Below are positions 34,344 through 44,600 of a stretch of 64,000 bases of DNA, piece after piece. The stretch is from Bacteroidales bacterium (lineage in GTDB: Bacteria; Bacteroidota; Bacteroidia; Bacteroidales; UBA4181). A model generated the notes under the pieces. The model did no database searches and was not told the DNA's origin. It worked only from the letters and a program-made list of their open reading frames with translations. The stretch's first letter is position 1. Every line of letters begins with the position of its first letter. The stretch spans positions 62,001-126,000 of the forward strand of contig JAFWVY010000016.1 in assembly GCA_017523725.1 (NCBI GenBank), read 5' to 3'. Both the position numbers and the translations under genes were made by a program.

Positions 34344-35651
34344 ATGGCATCGTTCGAAATCATCGGAGGACATACGCTGGAGGGCAGTCTGCAGCCGCAG
34401 GGCGCGAAAAACGAGGCCTTGCAGGTGCTTTGCGCTGTGCTGCTGACCTCCGGGAAGGTGACGGTGCACAACGTCCCGCAAATCAGCGACGTCATCGTGA
34501 TGATCGGCATACTGTCCGACCTGGGGGTGGAGGTACAGCGGATCGGCGAACGCAGTTACACGTTCTGTGCCGCGAATGTCGATATCAACAGACTGTACGA
34601 CAAAGAACTGCAGAAGAAGATTATGAGTCTGCGCGGTTCGGTGATGATCATCGGCCCGTTGCTCGCCAGGTTTGGTTTCGGCCTGATGCCGCGTCCCGGC
34701 GGGGACCAGATAGGCCGGCGCCGGCTCGACACACACTTCCTCGGATTTGCCAAATTAGGTGCTGAATTCCACTACGATGCGGCGTGCAGCAGTTTCGTGG
34801 TCAGCGCAAAAAAACTCCGCGGGGCTTACATGCTGCTCGACGAAGCTTCAGTGACAGGTACGGCCAACATTCTGATGGCCGCCTCGCTGGCCGAAGGGGT
34901 CACGACCATCTACAATGCGGCCTGCGAACCCTATGTGCAGCAACTCTGCCGTATGCTCTGCCGCATGGGCGTGCACATCTCGGGTATCGGCTCGAACCTG
35001 CTGACCATCGAGGGCGCTACGTCATTGTCGGGCTGCGAGCACACCATTCTGCCCGACATGATTGAGGTGGGAAGTTTCATCGGTCTGGCTGCCATGACGG
35101 GTTCGGAACTGACCGTCAAGAATGTCTCGTACGACGATTTGGGCATTATTCCCGCCCAGTTCGCCCGGCTGGGTATCCGTACGGAACGCGTCGGGGACGA
35201 CCTGCGGATTCCGAAGCAGACCAGCTACGAAATAGAAGATTTCATCGAAGGATCCATCCTGACCATTTCGGACGCCCCCTGGCCCGGACTGACGCCGGAC
35301 CTGCTGAGCGTGATGCTCGTCGTGGCCACGCAGACAAAGGGCAGCGTGTTGATTCACCAGAAAATGTTCGAGAGCCGTCTCTTCTTTGTCGATAAACTCA
35401 TCGACATGGGCGCCCGCATCATCCTGTGCGATCCGCACCGGGCCACCGTTATCGGGCTCGGCGGCAGCCAGCGGCTGCGCGGCGGCGTGCTGTCGTCTCC
35501 CGACATCCGGGCCGGCGTTGCGTTGCTTATCGCGGCACTGTCCGCCACGGGCAGGAGCATCATCCACAACGTCGAGCAGATCGACCGCGGTTACGAGCAG
35601 ATCGACGTACGCCTGCGGGCGGTCGGTGCGGAGATCCGCCGCATGGAATAA
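34344..35651 (+). CDS. murA: UDP-N-acetylglucosamine 1-carboxyvinyltransferase
   Basis: A 435-residue EPT-fold enzyme that transfers enolpyruvate from PEP to UDP-GlcNAc, the first committed step of peptidoglycan synthesis. Motifs: LQPQGAKNEALQVLCA (Lys22-Asn23 equivalent), LLARFGFGLMPRPGGDQIG, DEASVTGTANILMAA and the C-terminal RAGVALLIAALSATG. The position of the fosfomycin-target Cys (E. coli Cys115) is Asp here (D121, in PGGDQIG). This is a known natural variant that keeps activity and prevents fosfomycin alkylation. Confidence 0.93.
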   Translation: MASFEIIGGHTLEGSLQPQGAKNEALQVLCAVLLTSGKVTVHNVPQISDVIVMIGILSDLGVEVQRIGERSYTFCAANVDINRLYDKELQKKIMSLRGSVMIIGPLLARFGFGLMPRPGGDQIGRRRLDTHFLGFAKLGAEFHYDAACSSFVVSAKKLRGAYMLLDEASVTGTANILMAASLAEGVTTIYNAACEPYVQQLCRMLCRMGVHISGIGSNLLTIEGATSLSGCEHTILPDMIEVGSFIGLAAMTGSELTVKNVSYDDLGIIPAQFARLGIRTERVGDDLRIPKQTSYEIEDFIEGSILTISDAPWPGLTPDLLSVMLVVATQTKGSVLIHQKMFESRLFFVDKLIDMGARIILCDPHRATVIGLGGSQRLRGGVLSSPDIRAGVALLIAALSATGRSIIHNVEQIDRGYEQIDVRLRAVGAEIRRME

Positions 35652-35654
35652 TCC

Positions 35655-35685
35655 TTTGTACCTATCGGTTTTTTACCTATCTTTG
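35655..35685 (+). promoter_or_regulatory. promoter of the phenylacetate-CoA ligase gene
   Basis: TTTG (35655-35658), 19-bp spacer, TATCTTTG (35678-35685): a perfect Bacteroidetes promoter, 26 bp before the ATG at 35711. Confidence 0.78.
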
Positions 35686-35710
35686 GGCCTTCTGAAAAAA
35701 ATATCGGAAA

Positions 35711-37024
35711 ATGGCCATGACACAAAAATATTGGGACCCAGAGATAGAGACCATGTCGCGCAAGGATCTTGAAGCCTTGCAGTTGAAACGCTTGAAAGAA
35801 ACCGTTGCCCGGGCGGCCGGATCGCCGTATTACGGCAAGTTGTTCAAGGAGTTGAACATCACGCCCGACAGTTTCAAATCTCTGGCAGATCTCTCCAAAA
35901 TACCGTTTACTACCAAGGAACAACTGCGCACGACTTATCCGTTCGGTGCGCTCGCCACACCGAAAGCCGATGTGGTGCGCCTGCATTCTTCCAGCGGAAC
36001 CACCGGGACGCCGACCGTCATCTGCCATACCAAGAAAGATCTTGAGGCGTGGGCCGACCGTGTGGCGCGCAGCCTGTACGGGGTCGGAGTCCGCAACACC
36101 GATGTGTTTCAGAACAGCAGCGGCTACGGCATGTTTACCGGCGGACTGGGTTTCCAGTACGGTGCCGAACGGCTGGGCTGCCTGACGGTTCCGGCCGCAG
36201 CCGGCAACACCAAACGCCAGATCAAATTCATCACTGATTTCGGGACGACGGTCATTCACGCCGTGCCGAGCTATGCGTTGCGGCTGGCCGAGGTGTTCCG
36301 GGACATGGGTATCGACCCGCGCAAGGACACCTCTCTGCGTATCTTCGCCATCGGCGCCGAGCCGCACACCGAAGCACAGCGGCAGCGTGTCGAGGAGATG
36401 CTGGGTGTCAAGGCCTACAACTCTTTCGGTATGTCTGAGATGAGCGGTCCTGGCGTGGCCTTCGAGTGCCCTGAACAGCACGGCATGCATCTGTGGGAAG
36501 ACCACTATATCATGGAAATTATCAATCCCGATACGCTGGAGCCAGTGCCGGAAGGCGAGGTGGGCGAGCTGGTCCTCACGACGCTGACGCGTGAAGCCAT
36601 GCCGTTGTTGCGGTATCGTTCGCGCGACCTGACACGCATCCTGCCGGGCGACTGCCCGTGCGGCCGTACACACCGCCGCATCGACCGTATGAAAGGCCGT
36701 TCGGACGACATGTTCATTGTCAAGGGTGTGAATATTTTCCCGATGCAGATAGAGAACGTGCTCCTGAGATATGCCGAAGTGGGCAACAACTATCTCATCA
36801 CCATCAATCCGAAGGTCGGAGGCGATGAAATCCTGATTGAACTGGAACTGAAAGACCTTTTCACCGACGATTACGGTCAGTTGGAACGGCTGAACAAGCG
36901 TATCGTCTCGCAACTCCGCGACGAGATTCTCGTGACGCCGGTCGTCAAGTTCCTGCAGCCCGGTTCGCTGCCGCAGTCCGAAGGGAAGGCGGTCCGTGTC
37001 AAGGATCTCCGCAAACTCAGTTAA
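35711..37024 (+). CDS. phenylacetate-CoA ligase family protein
   Basis: A 437-residue member of the adenylate-forming superfamily, of the PaaK type. Motifs: LHSSSGTTGTPTVI (P-loop, about residues 93-106), NSFGMSEMSGPGVAFEC (A5-like), YRSRDLTRILPGDCPCGR (A7-A8 region) and SEGKAVRVKDLR with the C-terminal catalytic Lys. Such enzymes activate aryl acids as CoA thioesters. In gut Bacteroidetes they are often linked with aromatic 2-oxoacid ferredoxin oxidoreductases; no such neighbour is seen here. A second in-frame ATG at 35717 is an alternative start. Confidence 0.9.
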   Translation: MAMTQKYWDPEIETMSRKDLEALQLKRLKETVARAAGSPYYGKLFKELNITPDSFKSLADLSKIPFTTKEQLRTTYPFGALATPKADVVRLHSSSGTTGTPTVICHTKKDLEAWADRVARSLYGVGVRNTDVFQNSSGYGMFTGGLGFQYGAERLGCLTVPAAAGNTKRQIKFITDFGTTVIHAVPSYALRLAEVFRDMGIDPRKDTSLRIFAIGAEPHTEAQRQRVEEMLGVKAYNSFGMSEMSGPGVAFECPEQHGMHLWEDHYIMEIINPDTLEPVPEGEVGELVLTTLTREAMPLLRYRSRDLTRILPGDCPCGRTHRRIDRMKGRSDDMFIVKGVNIFPMQIENVLLRYAEVGNNYLITINPKVGGDEILIELELKDLFTDDYGQLERLNKRIVSQLRDEILVTPVVKFLQPGSLPQSEGKAVRVKDLRKLS

Positions 37025-37148
37025 GCAAGAAAGCGGGAAACGGACGCGGTTCCGGACAATTCGTGAAAGACAAGGAGGCCGTCGGACATGATGGTGTGCG
37101 GCGGCATCTTATTCATAAGACAAACTCATTTACATTACTGACCATCAG

Positions 37149-40019
37149 ATGAAAAAGTTATTATTGACCATCGTTTCACTGGCCATGGTGCCGGTGTGCC
37201 TTTTCGCCCAGCAGAGCATCGACCTGTCGGGAGAGTGGGCGTTTCAGACCGATCCTCAGGAAACCGGTATTGCCGGAAAGGCTTTTCTGAAGCCGCTGGC
37301 AGACAAAATCCTGCTTCCTGCATCCATGCCCGAACGGCTCAAGGGTGACATCGTGACCGCCGATACCGAATGGACCGGCAGTATCTACGACAGCACCTAT
37401 TACCTGAGCCCTTCCATGGCGAAATACCGTCAGGAAGGGAATGTCAAGTTTCCGTTCTTCCTTACGCCGGCCCGTTATTACAAGGGGCTGGCATGGTACA
37501 GCAAAGACGTGAAAGTACCTTCTGCATGGAAGGGACGCCGCGTCGTGCTCTTCCTTGAGAGGGCCCACATCCAGACCACGCTCTGGGTTGACGGCAAACT
37601 GGTGGGCAGCGAAGCCTCGCTCAACACGCCGCACGAGTACGACATCACCGCTTATGTCAAGCCCGGTTCCACCCATCATCTCGCCATTTCCATCAACAAT
37701 ACCCTCAAGCCGGAATACAATCCCGGCAAGGACTCCCACAGTGTGTCCGACCAGACCCAGGGTAACTGGAACGGTATTGTCGGAAAGATGGAACTTCGCT
37801 CAACGCCTAAGGCCTATTTCTCTGACATCCAGATTTATCCTGATATCCATGCCAAAACAGCCGAGGTCAAGATGAAGATTCAGTCGGAAAAGGCGCTCTC
37901 CGGCAAGGTGACACTTTCGGCAGAGGCCTACAACACCGATGCCAAGCACAGTGTCAGCCCTGTGACGGCTTCCGTGGCGGTAAAGGCAGGGGAAACCGAA
38001 TTCTCCATGACCCTTCCGATGGGCGACGGCATGCTGCTTTGGGATGAATTCACCCCCAACCTTTACCAGCTTTCCGCCCAGCTCGCCACAAGCGCCGGCA
38101 AGGACGACCAGCAGATCCGTTTCGGTATGAGGGAATTCACCATCGAAGGCAAGTACTTCTATATTAACGGCCGCAAGACCCTCCTCAGAGGTACTGTGGA
38201 GAACTGCTGCTTCCCGAACACCGGTTATGCACCCATGGATCTCGATTCATGGCTCCGCGTTTTCGAGATCTGCCGCGCCTATGGCCTCAACCACATGCGT
38301 TACCATTCCTATTGTCCGCCTGAAGCAGCTTTCGAAGCGGCCGACATGGTCGGATTCTACCTCCAGCCCGAAGGTCCCGCCTGGGCCAACCACGGCGTGA
38401 GACTCGGCGAGGGTGAACCTGTGGACGAGTACCTGATGCGTGAGACCGACCGGATGGAGCACTACTATGGCAATTCGCCTTCGTACTGCCTCCTTTCCAG
38501 CGGCAACGAGCCTGCCGGCAACTACACGGCCTGGCAGAACAATTTCGTCCAGCAGTGGATCGCCAGAGATCCCCGCAGGGTCTATACCGGATCGACCGGC
38601 TGGGGTGCCGGCGGACAGTATACCATCAGCTTCGCCCGTGGACTCACCTGGAAGACCCAGCGTCCGGAATCCCTTACCGACTATGCCCGCAACGTGGCGT
38701 TCAGCAGAGGCCCCTTCCTCTCGCACGAAACCGGCCAGTGGTGCGTGTTCCCCGATTTCAACGAAATCCGCAAGTACACCGGCGTGAACAAGGCGCTCAA
38801 CTTCGAGATTTTCAAGGAGATCCTCGAGGAGAACGACCTGGGCGAAAGAGGCCACGATTTCTTCATGGCTTCGGGTAAACTCCAGGCCCTCATGTACAAG
38901 CACGAAATCGAGAAACATCTGCGGACCGACGGCTATGCCGGTTTCCAGCTCCTCAGTCTCAACGACTACTCCGGACAGGGCTCCGCGCTGGTCGGTGTGA
39001 CCGACGTGTTCTTCGACACCAAGGAATATCTTTCGATCGACGAGTGGAGACGCTTCTGCAACACGACCGTGCCGCTGGCCAGAATGGAGAAGTTCGTGTT
39101 CACCAACGCCGACACCCTCTGGGCCGAGATGCAGGCTGCCCACTTCGGCGCCGAACCGCTCAAGGGCGTTGAAGTCACCTATAAGATCACCAACCAGTAC
39201 CGGAAGGTTCTCGCTTCGGGAACCCTCGGCAAGAAGGACCTCGAAATCGGTAACTGCCAGCCGCTCGGCCTCATCACCTGGCCGCTCAACAGCATCACGA
39301 AGGCCGGCAAGTTCAATCTCGAAGTCGCCATCGCCGGTACGGAGTTCGTCAACGACTGGGACTTCTGGGTCTATCCGGAGAAAGTCGAACCGCAGGCAAA
39401 GGATGTCGTGGTGAAGGAAACGCTGGACGAAGAGGCCGAGGAAGTGCTCCGCAAGGGCGGAAAGGTGCTGCTCCTGGCGGCCGGCAAGATCACCTACGGC
39501 GACGAGATCAAGCAGAGCTTCACACCGGTATTCTGGAACACGTCGTGGTTCAAGATGAAGGCGCCGCACACCACCGGCATCTGGCTCAACGACCGTCATC
39601 CTGTCTTCAAGTCGTTCCCCACGGACTATCACTCCGACATCCAGTGGTGGGAACTCATCAACAACGCCCAGCCCATGCTGATGGCCGACTTCCCCAAGGG
39701 TTTCGTGCCGATGGTCTATACGATTGACACCTGGTTCCTCAGCCGCAAGTGCGGTATGATGTTCGAGGCCAATGTGCTCGGCGGCAAGATTATCGTGACG
39801 TCGATGGACCTCACGAGCAATCCCGAGGTACGCATCGTGGCAAGACAGCTCTATGCTTCCGTCCTTGACTATATGAACAGCGATGCCTTCCGTCCGGAAA
39901 GTACGCTCGAAGTCAAGACCATCCGCGACCTTTACACCAAGGTGGCCGGTGCGGTTGACATGGGAACGAAGGATGCACCGGACGAACTGAAGAATCCGAC
40001 CCGGACAGGCGGCATGTAG
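37149..40019 (+). CDS. glycoside hydrolase family 2, secreted
   Basis: A 956-residue protein with signal peptide (MKKLLLTIVSLAMVPVCLFAQ). N-terminal sugar-binding domain (WYSKDVKVPSAWKGRRVVLFLERA), Ig-like domain, TIM barrel (from about residue 330), and an extended C-terminal part. Catalytic candidates are the acid/base in LLSSGNEPAG (about E454) and the nucleophile in FLSHETGQW (about E527). It belongs to the large uncharacterised GH2 group near beta-glucuronidases and beta-galactosidases; substrate unknown. By eye it uses CTC and AAG codons more than its neighbours, which favour CTG. A 124-bp upstream gap holds no clear -7 box. Confidence 0.86.
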   Translation: MKKLLLTIVSLAMVPVCLFAQQSIDLSGEWAFQTDPQETGIAGKAFLKPLADKILLPASMPERLKGDIVTADTEWTGSIYDSTYYLSPSMAKYRQEGNVKFPFFLTPARYYKGLAWYSKDVKVPSAWKGRRVVLFLERAHIQTTLWVDGKLVGSEASLNTPHEYDITAYVKPGSTHHLAISINNTLKPEYNPGKDSHSVSDQTQGNWNGIVGKMELRSTPKAYFSDIQIYPDIHAKTAEVKMKIQSEKALSGKVTLSAEAYNTDAKHSVSPVTASVAVKAGETEFSMTLPMGDGMLLWDEFTPNLYQLSAQLATSAGKDDQQIRFGMREFTIEGKYFYINGRKTLLRGTVENCCFPNTGYAPMDLDSWLRVFEICRAYGLNHMRYHSYCPPEAAFEAADMVGFYLQPEGPAWANHGVRLGEGEPVDEYLMRETDRMEHYYGNSPSYCLLSSGNEPAGNYTAWQNNFVQQWIARDPRRVYTGSTGWGAGGQYTISFARGLTWKTQRPESLTDYARNVAFSRGPFLSHETGQWCVFPDFNEIRKYTGVNKALNFEIFKEILEENDLGERGHDFFMASGKLQALMYKHEIEKHLRTDGYAGFQLLSLNDYSGQGSALVGVTDVFFDTKEYLSIDEWRRFCNTTVPLARMEKFVFTNADTLWAEMQAAHFGAEPLKGVEVTYKITNQYRKVLASGTLGKKDLEIGNCQPLGLITWPLNSITKAGKFNLEVAIAGTEFVNDWDFWVYPEKVEPQAKDVVVKETLDEEAEEVLRKGGKVLLLAAGKITYGDEIKQSFTPVFWNTSWFKMKAPHTTGIWLNDRHPVFKSFPTDYHSDIQWWELINNAQPMLMADFPKGFVPMVYTIDTWFLSRKCGMMFEANVLGGKIIVTSMDLTSNPEVRIVARQLYASVLDYMNSDAFRPESTLEVKTIRDLYTKVAGAVDMGTKDAPDELKNPTRTGGM

Positions 40020-40086
40020 CATATCGCAACCGTCTGCCGTCGGACATCGTGCTGACGGCAGCACGGCCTGCCCGAAGGCATAATAA

Positions 40087-40117
40087 AAACAGCCATTCAT
40101 AACGAATGGCTGTTTTT
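40087..40117. terminator. bidirectional terminator between GH2 and GH43
   Basis: AAACAGCCATTC (40087-40098) and GAATGGCTGTTT (40104-40115) form a perfect 12-bp stem with a 5-nt loop, flanked by A-run on the left and T-run on the right, so it can end both convergent transcripts. Confidence 0.88.
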
Positions 40118-40184
40118 ATTTATCGGTTGTCCCGTAGAAGATGTTTGAATTTGATTGGCGGATTAAATCCCAAAGTTTCTTATG

Positions 40185-41228
40185 CTATTTGGTGCTCCAG
40201 TATTTCTCCAGCCGGCGGGCTTCCTTCTTCGTCACCTGAATCACGCTGCCGTGCTTGGGTGTCGAGAAATTGGAGGCTTTCATCACGCCCTCGTTCAGGC
40301 GGCCCAGCGGCGTGAAGGTCTTGAAGTCGGTGGTTTCCACGAAGCCGAAGTTGTCGGGCTCGAGACTGTAGATATCGTACATGACGACCCATTTGTCCTC
40401 GCCGATGCGCTTCCAGGTGTTCGGTGCCTCGCAGCCTCTCGGTTCGGTGTCGATCTGCTCTGCATGGTAATCATCGTAGTGGTTGATTTTGTCTGAAATC
40501 ATGTACTTGATGCCGCCCGGATTCTCCTGGGCCACGTAGGTCATGAAATAGCGTCCGTCGGGCATGGGGCAGATGTCGGCGTCCAGCACCTGGATTTTCT
40601 CATCGGGATATTCGAAGAGCAGTGCCGGCTCGGTCTCCAGTTTGGTGAACTCCTCGTTGGCATAGCTGTAATAGAGTTTGGTACGGCCTCCCGGTTCCTG
40701 ACGGATCGTGAAATAGACCATCGGCTTGCCCACGGCGGGATCCCAGATGGTCTGCGGAGCCCAGGCACAGCCCAGTTCGCCGAAATGTTCCGGGAAAGCT
40801 TCGTTGATAAATACTTCGGTATGTGTCCAATGGATAAGGTCTTTCGACCGCATCAGCACCAGCCCGCGGTTGTTGCCCCAGCCGTACTTGTCATCGCGTT
40901 CCCATTGCGTCTGGCGCAGTCCGCGCTGCCGACCGAAGACGTGCAAATCGGTCATGGCAATGTAGAACATGCCGTTCGGGGCCCGGTAGATGTGCGGGTC
41001 GCGGATGCCGTGCTGGGCGGCAATCGAGTCGCCGCTGATGACGGGCTGGCCGTCGTTCACGGCCGTGAACGAATAGCCGTCATAGCTTACCGCCATGAAC
41101 AGACTGTGGGTGGGGTCGTTGAAAAACGTAAACAGATAGGCCCCCATTTTCTTTCCGGCGCAGGCCGGCAGCGCGGCCGTACAGAGCAAGGCCGGAATGA
41201 CGAGATAAAGTAACCAGTTTTTTTTCAT
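40185..41228 (-). CDS. glycoside hydrolase family 43
   Basis: A 347-residue five-bladed propeller hydrolase with an N-terminal signal (LLYLVIPALLCTAALPACAG) whose Cys in LPAC may serve as a lipobox, although Pro at that position is atypical. GH43-like features: GIRDPHIYRAPNGMFYIAMTD (general base Asp region), CAWAPQTIWDPAVGKPMVYFT, and a conserved Glu in RGCEAPNTWK. The likely products are arabinose or xylose from plant side chains; subfamily not assigned. It lies upstream of, and convergent with, the GH2 gene. Confidence 0.85.
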   Translation of the reverse strand: MKKNWLLYLVIPALLCTAALPACAGKKMGAYLFTFFNDPTHSLFMAVSYDGYSFTAVNDGQPVISGDSIAAQHGIRDPHIYRAPNGMFYIAMTDLHVFGRQRGLRQTQWERDDKYGWGNNRGLVLMRSKDLIHWTHTEVFINEAFPEHFGELGCAWAPQTIWDPAVGKPMVYFTIRQEPGGRTKLYYSYANEEFTKLETEPALLFEYPDEKIQVLDADICPMPDGRYFMTYVAQENPGGIKYMISDKINHYDDYHAEQIDTEPRGCEAPNTWKRIGEDKWVVMYDIYSLEPDNFGFVETTDFKTFTPLGRLNEGVMKASNFSTPKHGSVIQVTKKEARRLEKYWSTK

Positions 41229-41265
41229 AGCATGGAGGTTGTTGTGAAATAGAAAAAAACAAGGT

Positions 41266-41571
41266 TTATTTCTTTCTGGCCCAAGTGTTGGCCAGGACGA
41301 CTACGATGATACAGGCGGCCATGATAATAAGTGATATGGCCAGTTGAGTCTTGATGTCATCTGCTTTGCCCAGTAGTATGGGAATCCACAGAAGAACCGC
41401 GCTAAGGAAAGAGATACCTCCAACCAGGGCGCGCAGGCGCTTTATGTTGGTTTTCTGTTTTTCTTCGGCTTTGGCTGTGTTGTAGCCTGCAATGAGGAAA
41501 TCGCCCTTTCCGGACAGAATCAGGCCGCCAGTCACCAGCAAAAGGCATGAAACGGGGATTAAGGTATTCAT
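41266..41571 (-). CDS. DUF3784 family small membrane protein
   Basis: A 101-residue protein with three hydrophobic segments (residues 5-20, 49-68 and 76-96) and the family motif GKGDFLIAGYNTAKAEEK between the first two. Found in many Firmicutes and Bacteroidetes; function unknown. It lies 38 bp downstream of purL and 37 bp upstream of the GH43 gene on the same strand. Confidence 0.82.
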   Translation of the reverse strand: MNTLIPVSCLLLVTGGLILSGKGDFLIAGYNTAKAEEKQKTNIKRLRALVGGISFLSAVLLWIPILLGKADDIKTQLAISLIIMAACIIVVVLANTWARKK

Positions 41572-41609
41572 ATATCTGTGAATTAAGGCTTATGACCTGA
41601 AAGCGGATC

Positions 41610-44600
41610 TTACTGTTTTTCAATCCATTTCCGAGCCTCAACGAACATCTCGATCCACGGGGTGACTTCGTCCTGCTGCCGGTCTTCGGGATAGCAGGCC
41701 CAATTCCACGGATATGTGCCACGTTCCGGATGCGGCATCATGGCCAGATGGCGTCCGTCGGTGCTGCAGATACCCGCGATGCCGTCGGGCGAACCGTTCG
41801 GGTTGGCGGGATACGCATTGTAGCTGTATCGCAGCGCCACATGATATTTCTCAATATCGTCCTGCAGCGAGAACTTGCCTTCGCCGTGGGTAATCCAGAT
41901 ACCCAGCCGCGAGCCGGCCAGCGACCGCAGCATGATGGCGTTCGAGAATTCCACCTGCACGTTGACGAAGTTGCTCTCGAGTTTGTGGGAGTCGTTGTGG
42001 CGCATGCGGAACTCCGCGCCGCTGTCCGAGCGGATCAGGCCCAGTTCGGCCATCAGCTGGCAGCCGTTGCAGACGCCGAGACTGAGAGTGTCTTCCCGGG
42101 CGTAGAAACGGTCCAGCGCCTGCCGGGCCTTTTCGTTATACAGGAACGCCCCGGCCCACCCTTTGGCGGAGCCCAGCACATCGGCGTTCGAGAATCCGCC
42201 CACGAAGACAATCAGGTTCACGTCGTCAAGCGTTTCACGTCCCGAAACCAGGTCGGTCATGTGCACGTCCTTGACATCGAATCCGGCCAGATACATAATC
42301 CAGGCCATCTCCCGGTCGCCGTTCGAGCCTTTCTCGCGGATAATCGCCGCCCGGATGCCCGTGGGCAGGATGCGTTTCTTGTCGAGCCCGTAAGTCGCGA
42401 GCATGCCGTCGAAATGGGCGGGGAAGGTGAACCGGAGCGGTTGCAGCTTGTAGTTGTGGAACCTTTCGGCCGCCTGTTTCTCGCCGCTCTGGATGCGGTC
42501 GAACAGATACGATGTGCGGTACCATTTATCGCGCAGCGCATCGATGTCGAACTTGTATTTTTCGCCCTGGTTGTAGATGCGGAGCGTGCGCTTGGCAATG
42601 GGGGCGCCGATAATCTGCGCATTGATGCCGTTCCGGCTGAACAGTTCCCGGATGGCCACGGCCTCCCGCGTTCTGACCTGCATTACCAAGGCCGGACTTT
42701 CGCTGAACAGCAGCTTGACGATGTCGGTCTCGTTCAGTGCCGACAGGTCGATTTCAAGGCCGAAATCCGTGTTGGCGAAACACATCTCGAGCAGCGTGGT
42801 AATCAGACCGCCGGCCGAGACGTCGTGTCCGGCCAGGATCAGGTTGCTCTGCAGCAGGGTCTGCACCGTGTTGAAGGCCCGGACGAAATACTGCGGGTCG
42901 GCAATGTCGGGCACATAGCTGCCGGCTTTGCCCATCACCTGTGCGAAAGCGCTGCCACCCAAACCGTAAGGTGTCTGCGAAATGTTGACATACAGCAGCG
43001 TGGTTTCGGTGTCTTTTTTCAGCACCGGTCGCACGGTTTTGCGGATGTCGGTGACTTCGCCCACCGTCGAAATGATGACGGACCCCGGCGCGATGACTTT
43101 CTCGCCCGATGGATACTTCTGCGTCATAGACAGCGAGTCCTTGCCCGTCGGGATATTGATGCCCAGCGCAATGCAGAAATCCGAAGCCGCCTGCACAGCC
43201 TTGTAGAGCCGTGCGTCCTCGCCGGCCTCGCTGCGGCAGGGCCACATCCAGTTGGCACTGAGCGACACGCCTGCAATCTTGTCCTGAATCGGCACCCAGA
43301 CCAGGTTGGTCAGTGCTTCGGCGATGGCGATACGGCTGCCCGCCGCCGGATCAATAAGCGCGACCGCCGGGGCGTGTCCCATCGAGGTGGCGATACCGCG
43401 TTTCCCCTGGTAATCTGTGGCGACGATGCCTGCGTTGTTGAGCGGCAGCTGCAGTTCACCTGCACACTGCTGCTGGGCGATGAGGCCGGTCACCGAACGG
43501 TCCACCTTGTTGGTGAGCCAGTCCTTGCAAGCCACCGCCTCGGTCTGCAGCACCTTTTCGATATAATCCTGCAGCCGGCTGGCCTGGTAGTAGATGCCCT
43601 CGTACAGCGCCTGGGTGTTCGTGTCGGTCATGACGGTCTTCGGCGTACCGCCCAGGAAATCCTCGATGGCCAGGTCGATGGGAGCCTTGCCCGTCTTGCT
43701 GTCGCTGAAAGTGAAACGGTGGTCGTCGGTAATGTCTCCGATGACGTACATCGGGGCCCGTTCCCGTTCCGCGATGCGCTGCACCATCGGGATGTCCTCT
43801 GCATGCACCACCATGCCCATGCGCTCCTGGCTCTCGTTGCCGATGATCTCCTTGGCCGACAATGTCGGGTCGCCGATGGGAAGTTTATTGATGTCGATGT
43901 TGCCGCCGGTTTCCTCCACCAGCTCCGACAGACAGTTCAGATGTCCGCCGGCGCCGTGGTCGTGGATGGAGACGATGGGATTCTGCGGTGCCTCGGCCAG
44001 CGTCCGGATGGCGTTGACCACGCGTTTCTGCATCTCCGGATTGGACCGCTGTACGGCATTGAGCTCGATGGCGTTGGCGTATTCGCCCGTATCGACCGAC
44101 GAAACCGCGCCGCCGCCCATGCCGATGCGGTAGTTGTCACCACCCATCAGCACCACTTTGTCACCGGCCGCCGGATGACCCTTGAGACAGTCCTTCCGTT
44201 TGGCATAGCCGACGCCGCCGGCCAGCATGACCACCTTGTCGTAGCCGTAGGTCTGTCCGTTTTCAGTATGTTCGTAGGTCAGCAGGCTGCCGCAGATGAG
44301 CGGCTGGCCGAATTTGTTGCCGAAATCGCTGGCACCGTTCGACGCCTTGATAAGAATTTCCTGCGGTGTCTGGTACAGCCATGGCCGGGGAGGGGTGTGC
44401 TCCCATGTCCGGTCGGCTTCGCCCTCGAAACGGGGATAAGACGTGAAATAGGCCGCCGTTCCCGCCATCGGGAATGAGCCGTTGCCGCCGGCCGCCCGGT
44501 CGCGGATCTCACCGCCGCTGCCGGTGGCCGCGCCGTTGAACGGCTCCACCGTGGTGGGGAAATTATGCGTCTCGGCCTTGAGCGAAATGACAATCTTCTC

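Noticed and set aside
38247-40100. A 617-codon open frame on the minus strand
   Set aside because: Antisense shadow of the GH2 gene at 37149-40019; it also reads through the terminator at 40087.
41730-44477. A 915-codon open frame on the plus strand
   Set aside because: It is antisense to purL, which has clear family motifs and a promoter; long antisense frames are expected in high-GC codon-biased DNA and the translation shows no known domain.
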